A stretch of DNA of 64,000 bases from Paludibacteraceae bacterium (GCA_905233415.1 CAJOEX010000004.1:1-64000); one strand, 5' to 3'; positions 24,183 through 32,634 are shown, counted from the first letter of the stretch. Made by a program: numbers and translations. The notes: a model not told the origin generated them from the sequence alone.

Positions 24183-25073
24183 GGGATGACGGACAATGTC
24201 CTTCTGATTGAACTCCACAATTGCGATTCCGCGGATATTGTGGAGTTTTTCTATGGCATCCTTCAAGCCTGATTTCTGGGTCGCTGGCAAGTCAATTTGC
24301 GTCAAGTCACCAGTAACAATCATTTTGCCGTTGATGCCGAGACGGGTAAGGAACATCTTGAGTTGTGCGGTGGTGGTGTTCTGCGCTTCGTCCAAAATAA
24401 CGACCGCGTCCGCCAACGTGCGACCGCGCATAAACGCCAATGGTGCAATCTGAATCGTTCCGCGCTCGATGAAATCATTGAGTTTGGCAGTCGGAAGCAT
24501 GTCGGAAAGTGCGTCATACAGCGGCTGCAAATACGGGTCAATCTTTTCTTTCAAGTCTCCGGGCAGGAAGCCGAGTTTCTCTCCCGCCTCAACTGCCGGA
24601 CGGCTAAGAATAATACGCTTGACTTCGCGATTCTTGAGTGCGCGCACCGCCAAAGCAATCGCGGTATAGGTTTTGCCACTACCGGCAGGACCGATGGCGA
24701 ACAGCAAATCGTTGTCGTCATACGCGTTGACAAGCGCCTGCTGATTAACCGAACGGGCAAGAATCGGTTTGCCGTTGACACCGTGGAGAATGAGGTTGTC
24801 CTGCGCAAACTCCTGCGGATGTTCGCCGTGAAGGAGCTGGAGAATGTGATTCTCGGTGAGGACGATGTGCTGAATGCAGAACGCTTCGACTTTACGGAGA
24901 TTCTTCTCGAAACGGTTAACAGCCTCTTCCGCACCACTGACCTTTATCTGGTAACCGCGGGCAATGACCCGAACGTCGGGGTGCTGGTTCTTGAGGCAGA
25001 GTATATTCTGGTTGTTCACGCCGTAAAAAGTGGCGGTATCGAGGGAGTCACGAAGCTCAAATATGGTGTCCAT
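24147..25073 (-). CDS. phoH: PhoH-like ATPase
   Basis: The 308-residue product has an N-terminal KH-like part (about 1-105) and a PhoH P-loop domain: Walker A GPAGSGKTYTAIA (about 128-140), the family block SRPAVEAGEKLGFLPGDLKE, Walker B-type ILDEAQNTT and VTGDLTQIDLP. I chose ATG 25073 (MDTIFELRDS) because the longer frame runs through a simple-repeat spacer. Related YbeZ proteins partner YbeY in rRNA processing. It is last in the lpx-glnS operon. Its final codons overlap the convergent secreted-protein gene by 36 bp. Confidence 0.92.
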   Translation of the reverse strand: MDTIFELRDSLDTATFYGVNNQNILCLKNQHPDVRVIARGYQIKVSGAEEAVNRFEKNLRKVEAFCIQHIVLTENHILQLLHGEHPQEFAQDNLILHGVNGKPILARSVNQQALVNAYDDNDLLFAIGPAGSGKTYTAIALAVRALKNREVKRIILSRPAVEAGEKLGFLPGDLKEKIDPYLQPLYDALSDMLPTAKLNDFIERGTIQIAPLAFMRGRTLADAVVILDEAQNTTTAQLKMFLTRLGINGKMIVTGDLTQIDLPATQKSGLKDAIEKLHNIRGIAIVEFNQKDIVRHPLVKHIVDAYAS

Positions 25074-25077
25074 TGGG

Positions 25078-25140
25078 AAATTTGAAGATTTGAAGATTGG
25101 AAGATTGGAAAATTTAGAGATCTGAATATTTGAAGATTTC
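25078..25140 (-). repeat. Simple degenerate repeat between HsdR_N-like gene and phoH
   Basis: Copies of TCTTCAAA/TCTTCCAA-type 8-10-bp units run from the intergenic gap into the last codons of the HsdR_N-like gene. Similar simple spacers lie at 27231-27262 and 28045-28080. Confidence 0.7.
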
Positions 25141-25533
25141 GGGCAAAAAAGATATTTCTTTTTCTGCAATCTTGGCAATGATGGTTTGCGGTCCGTTGTG
25201 GAGGATGAGATAAGGAACGTGCAACCGGCGGTTATAGACGGCTGCCTGGTCAAGCGTTTTTTGTGTCAAAGGAACCGTTTCGGCTTTGAACTCAATGAGG
25301 ACAAGAGGCTGCAAGTCCTTCGTATAGACAACGGCGTCCGCACGATAAGATTTACGATTCAACGATGTACGATTTGCGATTTCCAGCGGGACCTCGACCG
25401 CGATGAGGCTCATCGGGTAGCCAAAATCATCCACCAACCGATGCAAAAACTGCTGCCTCACCCATTCTTCGGGAGTGAGGCAGACATATTTCTTGCGAAA
25501 CGGGCACAATATTTTCTCTTTTACTTCTGCCAA
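25114..25533 (-). CDS. Stand-alone HsdR N-terminal (HSDR_N) nuclease-like domain protein
   Basis: The 139-residue product resembles the N-terminal PD-(D/E)xK nuclease domain of type I restriction R subunits: ERQ-like helix WVRQQFLHRLVDDFGYP, then RADAVVY (catalytic Asp) and LVLIEFKAE (ExK). No helicase part and no HsdM or HsdS genes are nearby, so it is not a restriction system; single-domain versions are common in Bacteroidetes and their role is unclear. It overlaps glnS by 13 nt. Its last codons (EIFKYSDL) are encoded by the simple repeat that fills the downstream gap, so the original C-terminus may have been different. Confidence 0.85.
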   Translation of the reverse strand: MAEVKEKILCPFRKKYVCLTPEEWVRQQFLHRLVDDFGYPMSLIAVEVPLEIANRTSLNRKSYRADAVVYTKDLQPLVLIEFKAETVPLTQKTLDQAAVYNRRLHVPYLILHNGPQTIIAKIAEKEISFLPEIFKYSDL

Positions 25534-27230
25534 TTGTCTTTGAGTGAAGCCGTGCGGTTGAAAACAAGGTGCTCCGGGGTACTATCATCGTCCACCACAA
25601 AATAGCCCTGTTTGAGGAACTGGAAGTGATGACGCTCGACCGCTGCGCTGTTAGAAGTGAGACCGCTACGCTGTTGGAGGTTAGCCATCTCGCTACGAAG
25701 TGCGCCCTCAACTTTTGCGTTCACAACCTTAAGGCTGTCGGGATTCAGCAACTCGCGGAAATCACGTTCGTCCGCCGAAGGATTCTCAACAGAGAACAGA
25801 CGGTCATAGAGCCGAACCTCGGCATCGATTGCGGAGTTGCACTCCACCCAGTTAATGGTGGCTTTGGTTTTGCGGTTACCGCCTTCCGTACCGGACTTAG
25901 ATGTCGGGTCATAGGTTGCAAATACAGTCGTAATACGTCCATCAGCGTCCTTTTCACAACCAGTGGCCTGGATAATATATGCCGATTTGAGGCGTACTTC
26001 GCGACCGGCAGGACTGAGACGATAGAAATTCTTGTCGCCTTCTTCCTGAAAATCCGCGCGTTCAATATATAACTCGCGCGCGAAACGCATCTCGCGTGTT
26101 CCGAGTTCGGGATTGCCATCAATATTCTCAGCAACAATGGTTTCGCCATCACCTTCATAGTTGGTGATAACGAGTTTGACAGGGTCAAAGATGGCGCAAA
26201 CCCGCGGAGCCGTCATCTTGAGGTTCTCGCGAACAGTGTGCTCCAGCAAACCGAGGTCAATCGTGCCTTCAACTTTAGTGTAACCAATCTTGTCTATAAA
26301 CTCACGAATGGCAGAAGCGGTATAACCACGGCGACGCAAACCGCAAACGGTCGGCATACGCGGGTCGTCCCAACCGGCAACCAGTCCTTCCTTGACAAGT
26401 TGAAGCATCTTACGCTTCGACATGACGGTATATGTAATATTGAGGCGGTTGAATTCGTACTGATGCGGGCGATAATCGCCTTCGGCAAACTGGTCTATGA
26501 ACCAATCGTAGAGCGGGCGGTGCACCACAAACTCCAACGTACAAATAGAATGGGTAACGCCCTCAAAATAGTCGGACTGTCCATGTGCGAAGTCGTACAT
26601 CGGATATACATTCCACTTGCGGCCTGTGCGATGATGCGGGTGCGACGTAATGATGCGGTACATAATCGGATCACGGAAGTGCATATTCGGATTCGCCATG
26701 TCAATCTTGGCACGCAAAACCATCTTGCCTTCCTCAATTTCACCGTTCTGCATGGCTTGGAAGAGCCGCAAGTTTTCCTCTATCGGTCTATCGCGGAAAG
26801 GAGAAGCCACACCGGGTTCGGTCGGCGTACCTTTCTGTTCGGCGATTTGCTCTGCGGTCTGTTCATCCACATAGGCTTTACCCTCTTTGATGAAACGGAT
26901 GGCAAGGTCGTAGAGCTGCTGAAAATAGTCAGAAGCATAGAAAATCTGCCCCCACTTGAAGCCAAGCCAAGCGATGTCTTGGGTGATGGAGTCCACGTAC
27001 TCGGTATCTTCCTTGACGGGATTGGTATCGTCAAAGCGCAGGTTGCAAACGCCATTGTACTTTTCGGCAATACCGAAGTCCATGCAAATGGCTTTCACGT
27101 GACCGATGTGCAGATAGCCGTTCGGTTCTGGCGGAAAACGAGTCTGAATACGTCCGTCATTCTTGCCTTCTGCGAGGTCTTTCTCTACGATTTGCTCAAT
27201 GAAATTGAGACTGCGTTCTTCTTCCAGCAT
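25521..27230 (-). CDS. glnS: Glutamine--tRNA ligase
   Basis: The 569-residue product is a class I synthetase charging tRNA-Gln. It has the HIGH motif in RFPPEPNGYLHIGHVKAI (about 31-48), the KMSKS equivalent VMSKRKMLQL (about 272), and the GlnRS beta-barrel C-terminal domains. Length is slightly above the E. coli enzyme (554). The difference is partly a segment near residues 515-535 (NLQQRSGLTSNSAAVE) encoded by two 23-bp repeats and inserted between KVEGAL and HHFQFLKQGYFVVD, where homologues have a short loop. Presence of glnS indicates direct glutaminylation rather than only the GatCAB route. Confidence 0.96.
   Translation of the reverse strand: MLEEERSLNFIEQIVEKDLAEGKNDGRIQTRFPPEPNGYLHIGHVKAICMDFGIAEKYNGVCNLRFDDTNPVKEDTEYVDSITQDIAWLGFKWGQIFYASDYFQQLYDLAIRFIKEGKAYVDEQTAEQIAEQKGTPTEPGVASPFRDRPIEENLRLFQAMQNGEIEEGKMVLRAKIDMANPNMHFRDPIMYRIITSHPHHRTGRKWNVYPMYDFAHGQSDYFEGVTHSICTLEFVVHRPLYDWFIDQFAEGDYRPHQYEFNRLNITYTVMSKRKMLQLVKEGLVAGWDDPRMPTVCGLRRRGYTASAIREFIDKIGYTKVEGTIDLGLLEHTVRENLKMTAPRVCAIFDPVKLVITNYEGDGETIVAENIDGNPELGTREMRFARELYIERADFQEEGDKNFYRLSPAGREVRLKSAYIIQATGCEKDADGRITTVFATYDPTSKSGTEGGNRKTKATINWVECNSAIDAEVRLYDRLFSVENPSADERDFRELLNPDSLKVVNAKVEGALRSEMANLQQRSGLTSNSAAVERHHFQFLKQGYFVVDDDSTPEHLVFNRTASLKDNWQK
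25636..25681 (-). repeat. Two 23-bp units inside glnS
   Basis: Adjacent units 25636-25658 and 25659-25681 share on the minus strand the core CAACAGCG/TAACAGCG followed by nAGCGGTC. They are the same family as the pair at 9568-9613 in the S24/S26 gene. Confidence 0.85.
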
Positions 27231-27262
27231 ATGAATTTGAAAATTTGAAAATTGGAAAATTA
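27231..27262 (-). repeat. Simple A/T-rich repeat spacer between lpxA and glnS
   Basis: On the minus strand TTTTCAAA-type units recur (TTTTCCAATTTTCAAATTTT); it carries no ORF and fills the gap between the two genes. Confidence 0.6.
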
Positions 27263-28033
27263 CATGCCCTTTAGTATGCCACGGGGAGAGGATTGGATGA
27301 AACTGACAATCCGGTCGCGCTCCTCGCTTTGCGGAATAGCTTCGCTGATGCGCGCCAACGCCTGCGAGACATTCAAACCACTCTGGAAAATGATGCGATA
27401 GATGGAGTGAATATGCTCAATCTGCTCGTTGGTAAAGCCACGGCGATGCAAACCAACCGAGTTAAGTCCGCAATAGCAAATCGGGTCACGACCTGCCAAA
27501 ATATACGGCGGGACATCCTTCAGGACTTTCGTTCCGCCCTGAATCATGACATACGAACCAATGTGACTGAACTGGTGCACCAGCGTTCCGCCGCCAATAA
27601 CAGCACAATCCTCAAGCACCACTTCGCCTGCCAATTGGGTGAGATTGGACATTATATTATTATTGCCAATCACCACATCATGCGCCACATGGCAATATGC
27701 CATAATAAGATTGTTGTCGCCAATAACGGTCTTGCCCTTGGATGCAGTACCGCGATGAATAGTGCAACACTCACGGAGCACATTGTTATCGCCAATGATG
27801 GTGTAGGTCAATTCGCCCTGGAACTTCAAGTCCTGAGGTATGGCACCGATAACGGCAGACGGAAAAACATGGCAGTTCTTACCAATCCGTGTGTGCGCAC
27901 ATATGGTGGCGTTGGCATCAACAACGGTGCCTGCACCGATTTCCACATCATCCTCGATAAAAACGAAAGGACCGATTTGGGCTGTTTCGTCAATCTTTGC
28001 GTTCGGGTGAACGCTGGCTAAATTACTTATCAT
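27260..28033 (-). CDS. lpxA: Acyl-ACP--UDP-N-acetylglucosamine O-acyltransferase
   Basis: The 257-residue product is a left-handed beta-helix acyltransferase with many hexapeptide repeats (for example AQIGPFVFIEDDVEIGAGTV) and the active-site region MAYCHVAHDVVIGN containing the catalytic His. The C-terminal helical domain holds GLNSVGLHRRGF. It performs the first step of lipid A synthesis in the cytoplasm. It is 33 nt downstream of lpxC. Confidence 0.95.
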   Translation of the reverse strand: MISNLASVHPNAKIDETAQIGPFVFIEDDVEIGAGTVVDANATICAHTRIGKNCHVFPSAVIGAIPQDLKFQGELTYTIIGDNNVLRECCTIHRGTASKGKTVIGDNNLIMAYCHVAHDVVIGNNNIMSNLTQLAGEVVLEDCAVIGGGTLVHQFSHIGSYVMIQGGTKVLKDVPPYILAGRDPICYCGLNSVGLHRRGFTNEQIEHIHSIYRIIFQSGLNVSQALARISEAIPQSEERDRIVSFIQSSPRGILKGM

Positions 28034-28066
28034 AGCATCTGGTTATTTTCACATTTTCACATTTTC

Positions 28067-28960
28067 TCATTTGGGCATTTGGCGCAGTTGTTTGGCACAA
28101 TCGGTGTTGAACGCGTGCCCCGGGCAACGTGCTTCTATTCGCCCGCGGATGCGGACTCCGACCAAAGCCAAATCTCCGATTACGTCAAGCAATTTGTGGC
28201 GCGCAGGCTCATTGTCGTACAACAACGGACTGAGGTAGCCGAGTTTTGAAGCATCCAGACGCGGCTGGTTGAGTTTGTCGGTCATTTTGTCCATCACACG
28301 CTGCGAAAGCGGTTTGTCGTAAATGACCAGCGCATTTTCAAGGTCACCGCCTTTGATGAGTCCGAGCCGCAGCAACCACTCTATTTCCCGCAGGAAGCAG
28401 AATGTCCGAGCCTTGGAGATTTGCTCCGCATAATCGGAAAGGTTTGTCAATTCGGCATGTTGCTCATGCAAAATCGGAGACGGATAATCCACATCCACTG
28501 CCACTTCGTACTGCTCGGCCGGTGAAATTGTCATCGTGCAGCCTTTGTTACTGAACGAAACCTGCTCCGTTACTATCCACTCTTTTGCCTCTGCTTGCTG
28601 TTCTGTAATTCCGACCCGCAGGATATTCTCCACAAAGGGCTTGGCACTTCCATCCAAAATAGGCACTTCAGGCGCATTTACCTCAATGAAGCAGTTTGTG
28701 ATTCCCAGTGCATATAATGCTGACAGCGCATGTTCCACCGTCAAAACACGCCAGTTACCGTTTTCAAGCACCGTGCCGCGACGGGTCTGCGTCACATAGT
28801 CCGCCAACGCCTCGAAAACGGGCTGTTCCGGCAAATCCACACGGCAGATACGAATACCCGTATTCTCCGCCGCCGGGCAGAAACGCGCCGTAATGGCAAG
28901 ACCTGTGTGCAAGCCTTTGCCCGAAACCGTAAACTCCGATGTCAACGTACGTTGTTTCAT
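28067..28960 (-). CDS. lpxC: UDP-3-O-acyl-N-acetylglucosamine deacetylase, not fused to FabZ
   Basis: The 297-residue product contains the LpxC zinc-enzyme motifs: SGKGLHTG near the N-terminus, TVEHALSALYALGI with the first metal ligand, and RHKLLDVIGDLAL with the later His/Asp ligands. It carries out the committed lipid A step. In Bacteroides and many relatives LpxC is fused to FabZ (about 460 residues); here it ends at QLRQMPK and lpxA follows after 33 nt with no room for fabZ. It overlaps lpxD by 4 nt. Confidence 0.95.
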   Translation of the reverse strand: MKQRTLTSEFTVSGKGLHTGLAITARFCPAAENTGIRICRVDLPEQPVFEALADYVTQTRRGTVLENGNWRVLTVEHALSALYALGITNCFIEVNAPEVPILDGSAKPFVENILRVGITEQQAEAKEWIVTEQVSFSNKGCTMTISPAEQYEVAVDVDYPSPILHEQHAELTNLSDYAEQISKARTFCFLREIEWLLRLGLIKGGDLENALVIYDKPLSQRVMDKMTDKLNQPRLDASKLGYLSPLLYDNEPARHKLLDVIGDLALVGVRIRGRIEARCPGHAFNTDCAKQLRQMPK

Positions 28961-29985
28961 TTATCCTTTGCCAGTTGGTTCACCTGCTTAATCAAGTCCG
29001 GCAATTGCTTGAAGCCGATTGCCGATTTGCGCCATGCCAATGCATCCATAGCCGGTTGCCCTTGGTATTGTCCGGGCTTGCGGATGCTGCTCGGAATACC
29101 GGTTTTTGCACCGAAGATGCAGTTGTCCGTTATCTCAATATGTCCGTTCACGCCTACTTGTCCGGCCATGATACAATGCGAACCTATAGTAGTCGAACCG
29201 GCAATGCCGACTTGTGCGCATAGGAAACAACTCTCGCCAATCTGCACATTATGCGCCACCTGTACGAGGTTGTCTATCTTCGCATTGCGTTTGATGCGCG
29301 TAGAACCCATCATCGCACGATCAACCGTAGTATTGGCGCCAATCTCCACATCATCCTCTATAACCACATTGCCGATTTGCGGAATCTTTTGGTTCACGCC
29401 GTTGGCATCCGGTTCAAAACCGAAACCGTCACCACCGATTACGACTCCGGCGTGGAGAATGCAATCCTTACCCACTTCGCAATTATAGTAAATCTTCACG
29501 CCGGCATAAAGAATGGTATTGTCGCCAATCTTCACATTGTCGCCGACATAGCAATTCGGATAAATCTGCACGCCTTTACCGAGAGTCACATTCTTGCCGA
29601 TATAGGCAAATGCACCGATGTAAGCATCCTCGGGAACACTCACTCCGTCGCTAATAAAACACGGCTGCTCAATACCTTTTCGCGCAGGATTCATCGCTTT
29701 GGCAGCGAGTTGCAGCAGTTGTGCCATCGCACCGCGAGCATTTTCCACAAAAATCAAAGTGCTACGTCTCGGAAACGTCTCGGCTGCGTCCCGAAAACTT
29801 TCAGTCACCAAAACGACGGATGCATTGGTCTTTTCCAACTGCGGAAGATACTTTTCTTCACAAAGAAAAGACAATTGCCCTTCCTGTGCTGTCTCAATCG
29901 GTGCCACATCACTCACGTTGCGGTTTCCGTCACCGATTAGTTTACCGCCAAGCAGCATAGCTATTTGTTGTGCAGAAAATTCCAT
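28957..29985 (-). CDS. lpxD: UDP-3-O-(3-hydroxyacyl)glucosamine N-acyltransferase
   Basis: The 342-residue product has an N-terminal uridine-binding domain (FSAQQIAMLLGGKLIGD), a hexapeptide-repeat beta helix (GKNVTLGKGVQIYPNCYVGD) and a C-terminal helix. The catalytic His lies in NLVQVAHNVQIG. It adds the second acyl chain in lipid A synthesis. Its ATG overlaps the stop of the HD-domain gene by one base (TAATG) and its end overlaps lpxC by 4 nt, so translation is coupled through the run. Confidence 0.95.
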   Translation of the reverse strand: MEFSAQQIAMLLGGKLIGDGNRNVSDVAPIETAQEGQLSFLCEEKYLPQLEKTNASVVLVTESFRDAAETFPRRSTLIFVENARGAMAQLLQLAAKAMNPARKGIEQPCFISDGVSVPEDAYIGAFAYIGKNVTLGKGVQIYPNCYVGDNVKIGDNTILYAGVKIYYNCEVGKDCILHAGVVIGGDGFGFEPDANGVNQKIPQIGNVVIEDDVEIGANTTVDRAMMGSTRIKRNAKIDNLVQVAHNVQIGESCFLCAQVGIAGSTTIGSHCIMAGQVGVNGHIEITDNCIFGAKTGIPSSIRKPGQYQGQPAMDALAWRKSAIGFKQLPDLIKQVNQLAKDK

Positions 29986-31238
29986 TACGCTCTGAACTGA
30001 AATAAATACAACTTCTTCGGTTTGCGAATCAGCGACCTCAAATCGAGTATCTCACTGGCAGAAGCGATATCGCGAACCATTCCATCATTATATAATATAT
30101 CTATGGAGTCATCCTTTTCGGAATAGGTGTTGCTGGTGGAAACATGCTCCACAAAGAAATAATGCGCATCTTCCGGTGCGATTCCAAGCACCTCAATATA
30201 ATGCCGTGAAAGGACACCTTTCTCCTGCTCAGTCAACGGCTCCGTAAGCAAACGGGCACGGTACAATTTGCGGTTGGTGAATGCCTCCGATAGCAAAGCC
30301 AGCACCTTGTCTTCACAAGACATCCATGCTTTGATAGCGGAAAGCACATCGCTGTCGTCCAACAACGCATACTGCTTCATCGCTTCGCTGCCAATGGCAA
30401 AATCTTTTGCAGTGACGTGGTTATATAAAAAATAATGTAACGCAGGCGCGCAAAACAATTTGACTCCACGATTTGCCAGCTCTTTGGCACGAGTGAGGAT
30501 TTTGATAAGCAGTTGCTCTGCCGCTACGCTTGTTTTGTGCAGATAAACCTGCCAGTACATCAGTCGTCTTGCAACGAGGAACTTCTCAACCGAATAGATT
30601 CCCTTGAATTCCACAACCAAGCGGTCATCCACAACATTGAGCATCTTCAGCAGCCGTTCACTTGCCACTCTGCCCTCCTGCACGCCACTGAAGAACGAAT
30701 CGCGGCAGAGATAATCCATGCGATCCACATCCAGCTGGCTGGAAATAAGTTGGTGCAGGAAATGGCGCGGATAATGGTCCTTGAATATCGCAATGGCAAG
30801 GTCCAAAGGACGTTTGGTCCAGAGTTGCTGCTCGGTTTTGGAAGATAAGTCAAGGTTAATCTGCTCCATCATCAACAGCGAAATCTCCTCGTGCGTAATG
30901 CCGTCAACCAACGTATGCTCCAACACATGCGAAAATGGTCCGTGGCCTATATCGTGCAGCAGAATAGCCGCCATCGCACCCGTCATTTCCGCTTCACTGA
31001 TGGTGACACCTTTGTACTTGAGCGAGGTCAAACCTTCCTGCATAAGGTGCATCGCGCCAATCGAATGCAGGAAACGCGTATGCATCGCACCCGGATAGAC
31101 GAAATTACTGAGTCCAAGCTGACGGATACGCCCAAGACGCTGCACGTACGGATGCTGCAGCACGTCAAATAATAAATCGTTTGGTATTGTCAAAAACCCG
31201 AAAACGGGGTCGTTGATAATCTTATGTTTGTTTACCAT
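29985..31238 (-). CDS. HD-domain phosphohydrolase (SAMHD1/dGTPase-like)
   Basis: The 417-residue product begins KHKIINDPVFGFLTIP, the usual opening of this family, followed by HPYVQRLGRIRQLGL (first metal-ligand region), the HD motif LLHDIGHGPFSHVLEH and DVDRMDYLCRDSFFSG. This layout matches HD hydrolases related to SAMHD1 and bacterial dNTP triphosphohydrolases. I chose ATG 31238 (MVNKHK), which overlaps the upstream gene's stop by 7 nt. Constant linkage to lpxD suggests nothing direct about substrate; assignment beyond HD hydrolase is not possible here. Confidence 0.9.
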   Translation of the reverse strand: MVNKHKIINDPVFGFLTIPNDLLFDVLQHPYVQRLGRIRQLGLSNFVYPGAMHTRFLHSIGAMHLMQEGLTSLKYKGVTISEAEMTGAMAAILLHDIGHGPFSHVLEHTLVDGITHEEISLLMMEQINLDLSSKTEQQLWTKRPLDLAIAIFKDHYPRHFLHQLISSQLDVDRMDYLCRDSFFSGVQEGRVASERLLKMLNVVDDRLVVEFKGIYSVEKFLVARRLMYWQVYLHKTSVAAEQLLIKILTRAKELANRGVKLFCAPALHYFLYNHVTAKDFAIGSEAMKQYALLDDSDVLSAIKAWMSCEDKVLALLSEAFTNRKLYRARLLTEPLTEQEKGVLSRHYIEVLGIAPEDAHYFFVEHVSTSNTYSEKDDSIDILYNDGMVRDIASASEILDLRSLIRKPKKLYLFQFRA

Positions 31239-32074
31239 TTCGCTATACGGCAAGTCTCGCAATTATGCCAGCGATAAGAGAATGACAAACCAATCTGGAA
31301 ATAGCCGTCACCCCATTGGAACTTCGACGTTTTCTCCAACGGCCAAGCATCCAAGTTTGCACCTCCGAGATCCATTAAACCTTGGTGCACACTCAACGAG
31401 AGACCAATAAAGAAACTTTTTGCTATGTAAAAATTATAACCGATTTCCACCGGCAGCATCGGCAATATACTTACCGTTGAACCTGCAGGAATCTTATATT
31501 TTGAGAAATCGTAATTGATGTAACTAACATTAACGCCTAAACCGGCATAGACATAAAATCCTGCCTTGGGGAACGGATAAATCTCAATACCGGCAGCGAG
31601 TTCGCCGAATATGCTACTGAATGAACCCTTACCTGCTTTAATGGTTTGTCCACCGATAGTTCGAGTTTCCTGACGCGTGCTGTCATTACCATGCAAATAG
31701 CCTGCATTAACCGAGAAACGCCAGTTTGCGATATTGCCGAGTTGATGAGAATAACCGAAATACAACGCACCGCCAAAACTCAAATTCTGCGGTTGGAAAC
31801 CGTGTATAAACGCCTGATCCAACATATCTACGTCGCCGTAGTAGTACATAGCATTGACACCGAAGGTCACGGCATTACCTATGGACTTATTCTTAATTGA
31901 ATAAAGACCCGTTCGACGGTTGGTCTTTTTACCCCAGACAGGTTTGTTATATTGCGCAACACGAGCCCCCTGGGCCTGACCGGCGTTTTCTGCACATGCC
32001 TCCGGCACGGCAATAGTAGCGTTAAAAAGCGCAATAAAAGCAAGAATAAATATGCGTTTCACAGGTTTCATCAT
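31232..32074 (-). CDS. Outer-membrane beta-barrel protein
   Basis: The 280-residue product starts with a signal peptide (MMKPVKRIFILAFIALFNAT). From about residue 70 it shows alternating aromatic-ended beta strands (for example AMYYYGDVDM, GGALYFGYSHQL, WRFSVNAGYLHG) and ends in FQIGLSFSYRWHNCETCRIA, typical of small Bacteroidetes barrels. Two adjacent ATGs (32074, 32071) are possible. It is first in the lpx-glnS-phoH run and has a consensus promoter 12 nt before the first ATG. Function unknown. Confidence 0.8.
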   Translation of the reverse strand: MMKPVKRIFILAFIALFNATIAVPEACAENAGQAQGARVAQYNKPVWGKKTNRRTGLYSIKNKSIGNAVTFGVNAMYYYGDVDMLDQAFIHGFQPQNLSFGGALYFGYSHQLGNIANWRFSVNAGYLHGNDSTRQETRTIGGQTIKAGKGSFSSIFGELAAGIEIYPFPKAGFYVYAGLGVNVSYINYDFSKYKIPAGSTVSILPMLPVEIGYNFYIAKSFFIGLSLSVHQGLMDLGGANLDAWPLEKTSKFQWGDGYFQIGLSFSYRWHNCETCRIAKW

Positions 32075-32086
32075 AATTTGAGCGTG

Positions 32087-32118
32087 CAAAAGTACAACAT
32101 TTTTTTTGTTCCCACAAA
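32087..32118 (-). promoter_or_regulatory. Promoter for the barrel-HD-lpx-glnS operon
   Basis: On the minus strand TTTG (32118-32115), 20 bp, TACTTTTG (32094-32087). Confidence 0.8.
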
Positions 32119-32203
32119 TTTTCTGCTCAAAAAAATGCATTTTTCCTAATTTTATCATAAAATCCCTTAAAATTCGCAGAAAAATACTGACATTATTCCA
32201 AAA

Positions 32204-32233
32204 CAAAAAAAGTGCCACGAATGACACTTTTTT
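32204..32233 (-). terminator. Terminator of rpsO
   Basis: On the minus strand, 5 nt after the rpsO stop codon (TAA, 32240-32238), AAAAAAGTGTCA pairs with TGGCACTTTTTTT around a TTCG loop (one mismatch), a standard intrinsic terminator. Confidence 0.85.
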
Positions 32234-32237
32234 CCGC

Positions 32238-32507
32238 TTACTTACGAATACCAAGTTCTTTGATGATTGCACGATAGCGTTCAATGTCTTTTGCTTTCAG
32301 GTAATCCAGCAAACGACGGCGTTTACCTACCAAAGCTGTCAGCGCACGCTCTGTACCGAAGTCCTTGCGGTTCAGCTTCAGGTGCTCTGTGAGGTGGTTA
32401 ATACGGAACGTGAACAATGCAATCTGGCTTTCTGCAGCGCCAGTGTTCTTGGCATCTTTGCCATACTTGGCAAATAATTCAGCCTTTTTCTCAGATGTCA
32501 AATACAT
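32238..32507 (-). CDS. rpsO: 30S ribosomal protein S15
   Basis: The 89-residue product is full-length S15. It has the conserved helices GAAESQIALFTFRINHLTEH and the rRNA-binding segment RALTALVGKRRRLLDYL, ending in YRAIIKELGIRK. It binds the 16S central-domain three-way junction early in 30S assembly. It forms its own transcription unit with promoter 32603-32634, a leader of about 90 nt, and a terminator at 32204-32233. The operon downstream starts from a separate promoter. Confidence 0.97.
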   Translation of the reverse strand: MYLTSEKKAELFAKYGKDAKNTGAAESQIALFTFRINHLTEHLKLNRKDFGTERALTALVGKRRRLLDYLKAKDIERYRAIIKELGIRK

Positions 32508-32596
32508 GACTTATGAAATTTTAAGTAATACAATCACCGCTAATGCAGCATTTCACATAACAACATCGCGGTATTAATTTGCTTTTTCTGTAAAAA
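32508..32596 (-). promoter_or_regulatory. rpsO leader with possible S15-binding fold
   Basis: The roughly 90-nt leader contains ACCGC...GCGGT arms enclosing an inner AATG-CTG-CATT hairpin. S15 often represses its own mRNA through leader structures that differ between phyla; whether this one does is inference. Confidence 0.35.
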
Positions 32597-32602
32597 AGCC
32601 CG

Positions 32603-32634
32603 CAAAAGTACTGCTTTTATTCCATATACACAAA
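32603..32634 (-). promoter_or_regulatory. Promoter for rpsO
   Basis: On the minus strand TTTG (32634-32631), 20 bp, TACTTTTG (32610-32603). Confidence 0.8.

Noticed and set aside
25114-25533. Remnant of a type I restriction system
   Set aside because: Only the N-terminal nuclease-like domain is present, with an intact frame in a housekeeping operon, and no hsdM or hsdS is near. Stand-alone versions are usual in this phylum.
26238-27248. 336-codon plus-strand frame across glnS
   Set aside because: glnS on the other strand is unambiguous from HIGH to the C-terminal barrel; the plus frame has no signals.
28034-28066. FabZ part of an LpxC-FabZ fusion lost by frameshift
   Set aside because: lpxA begins 33 nt after the lpxC stop, so there is no sequence that could encode FabZ.
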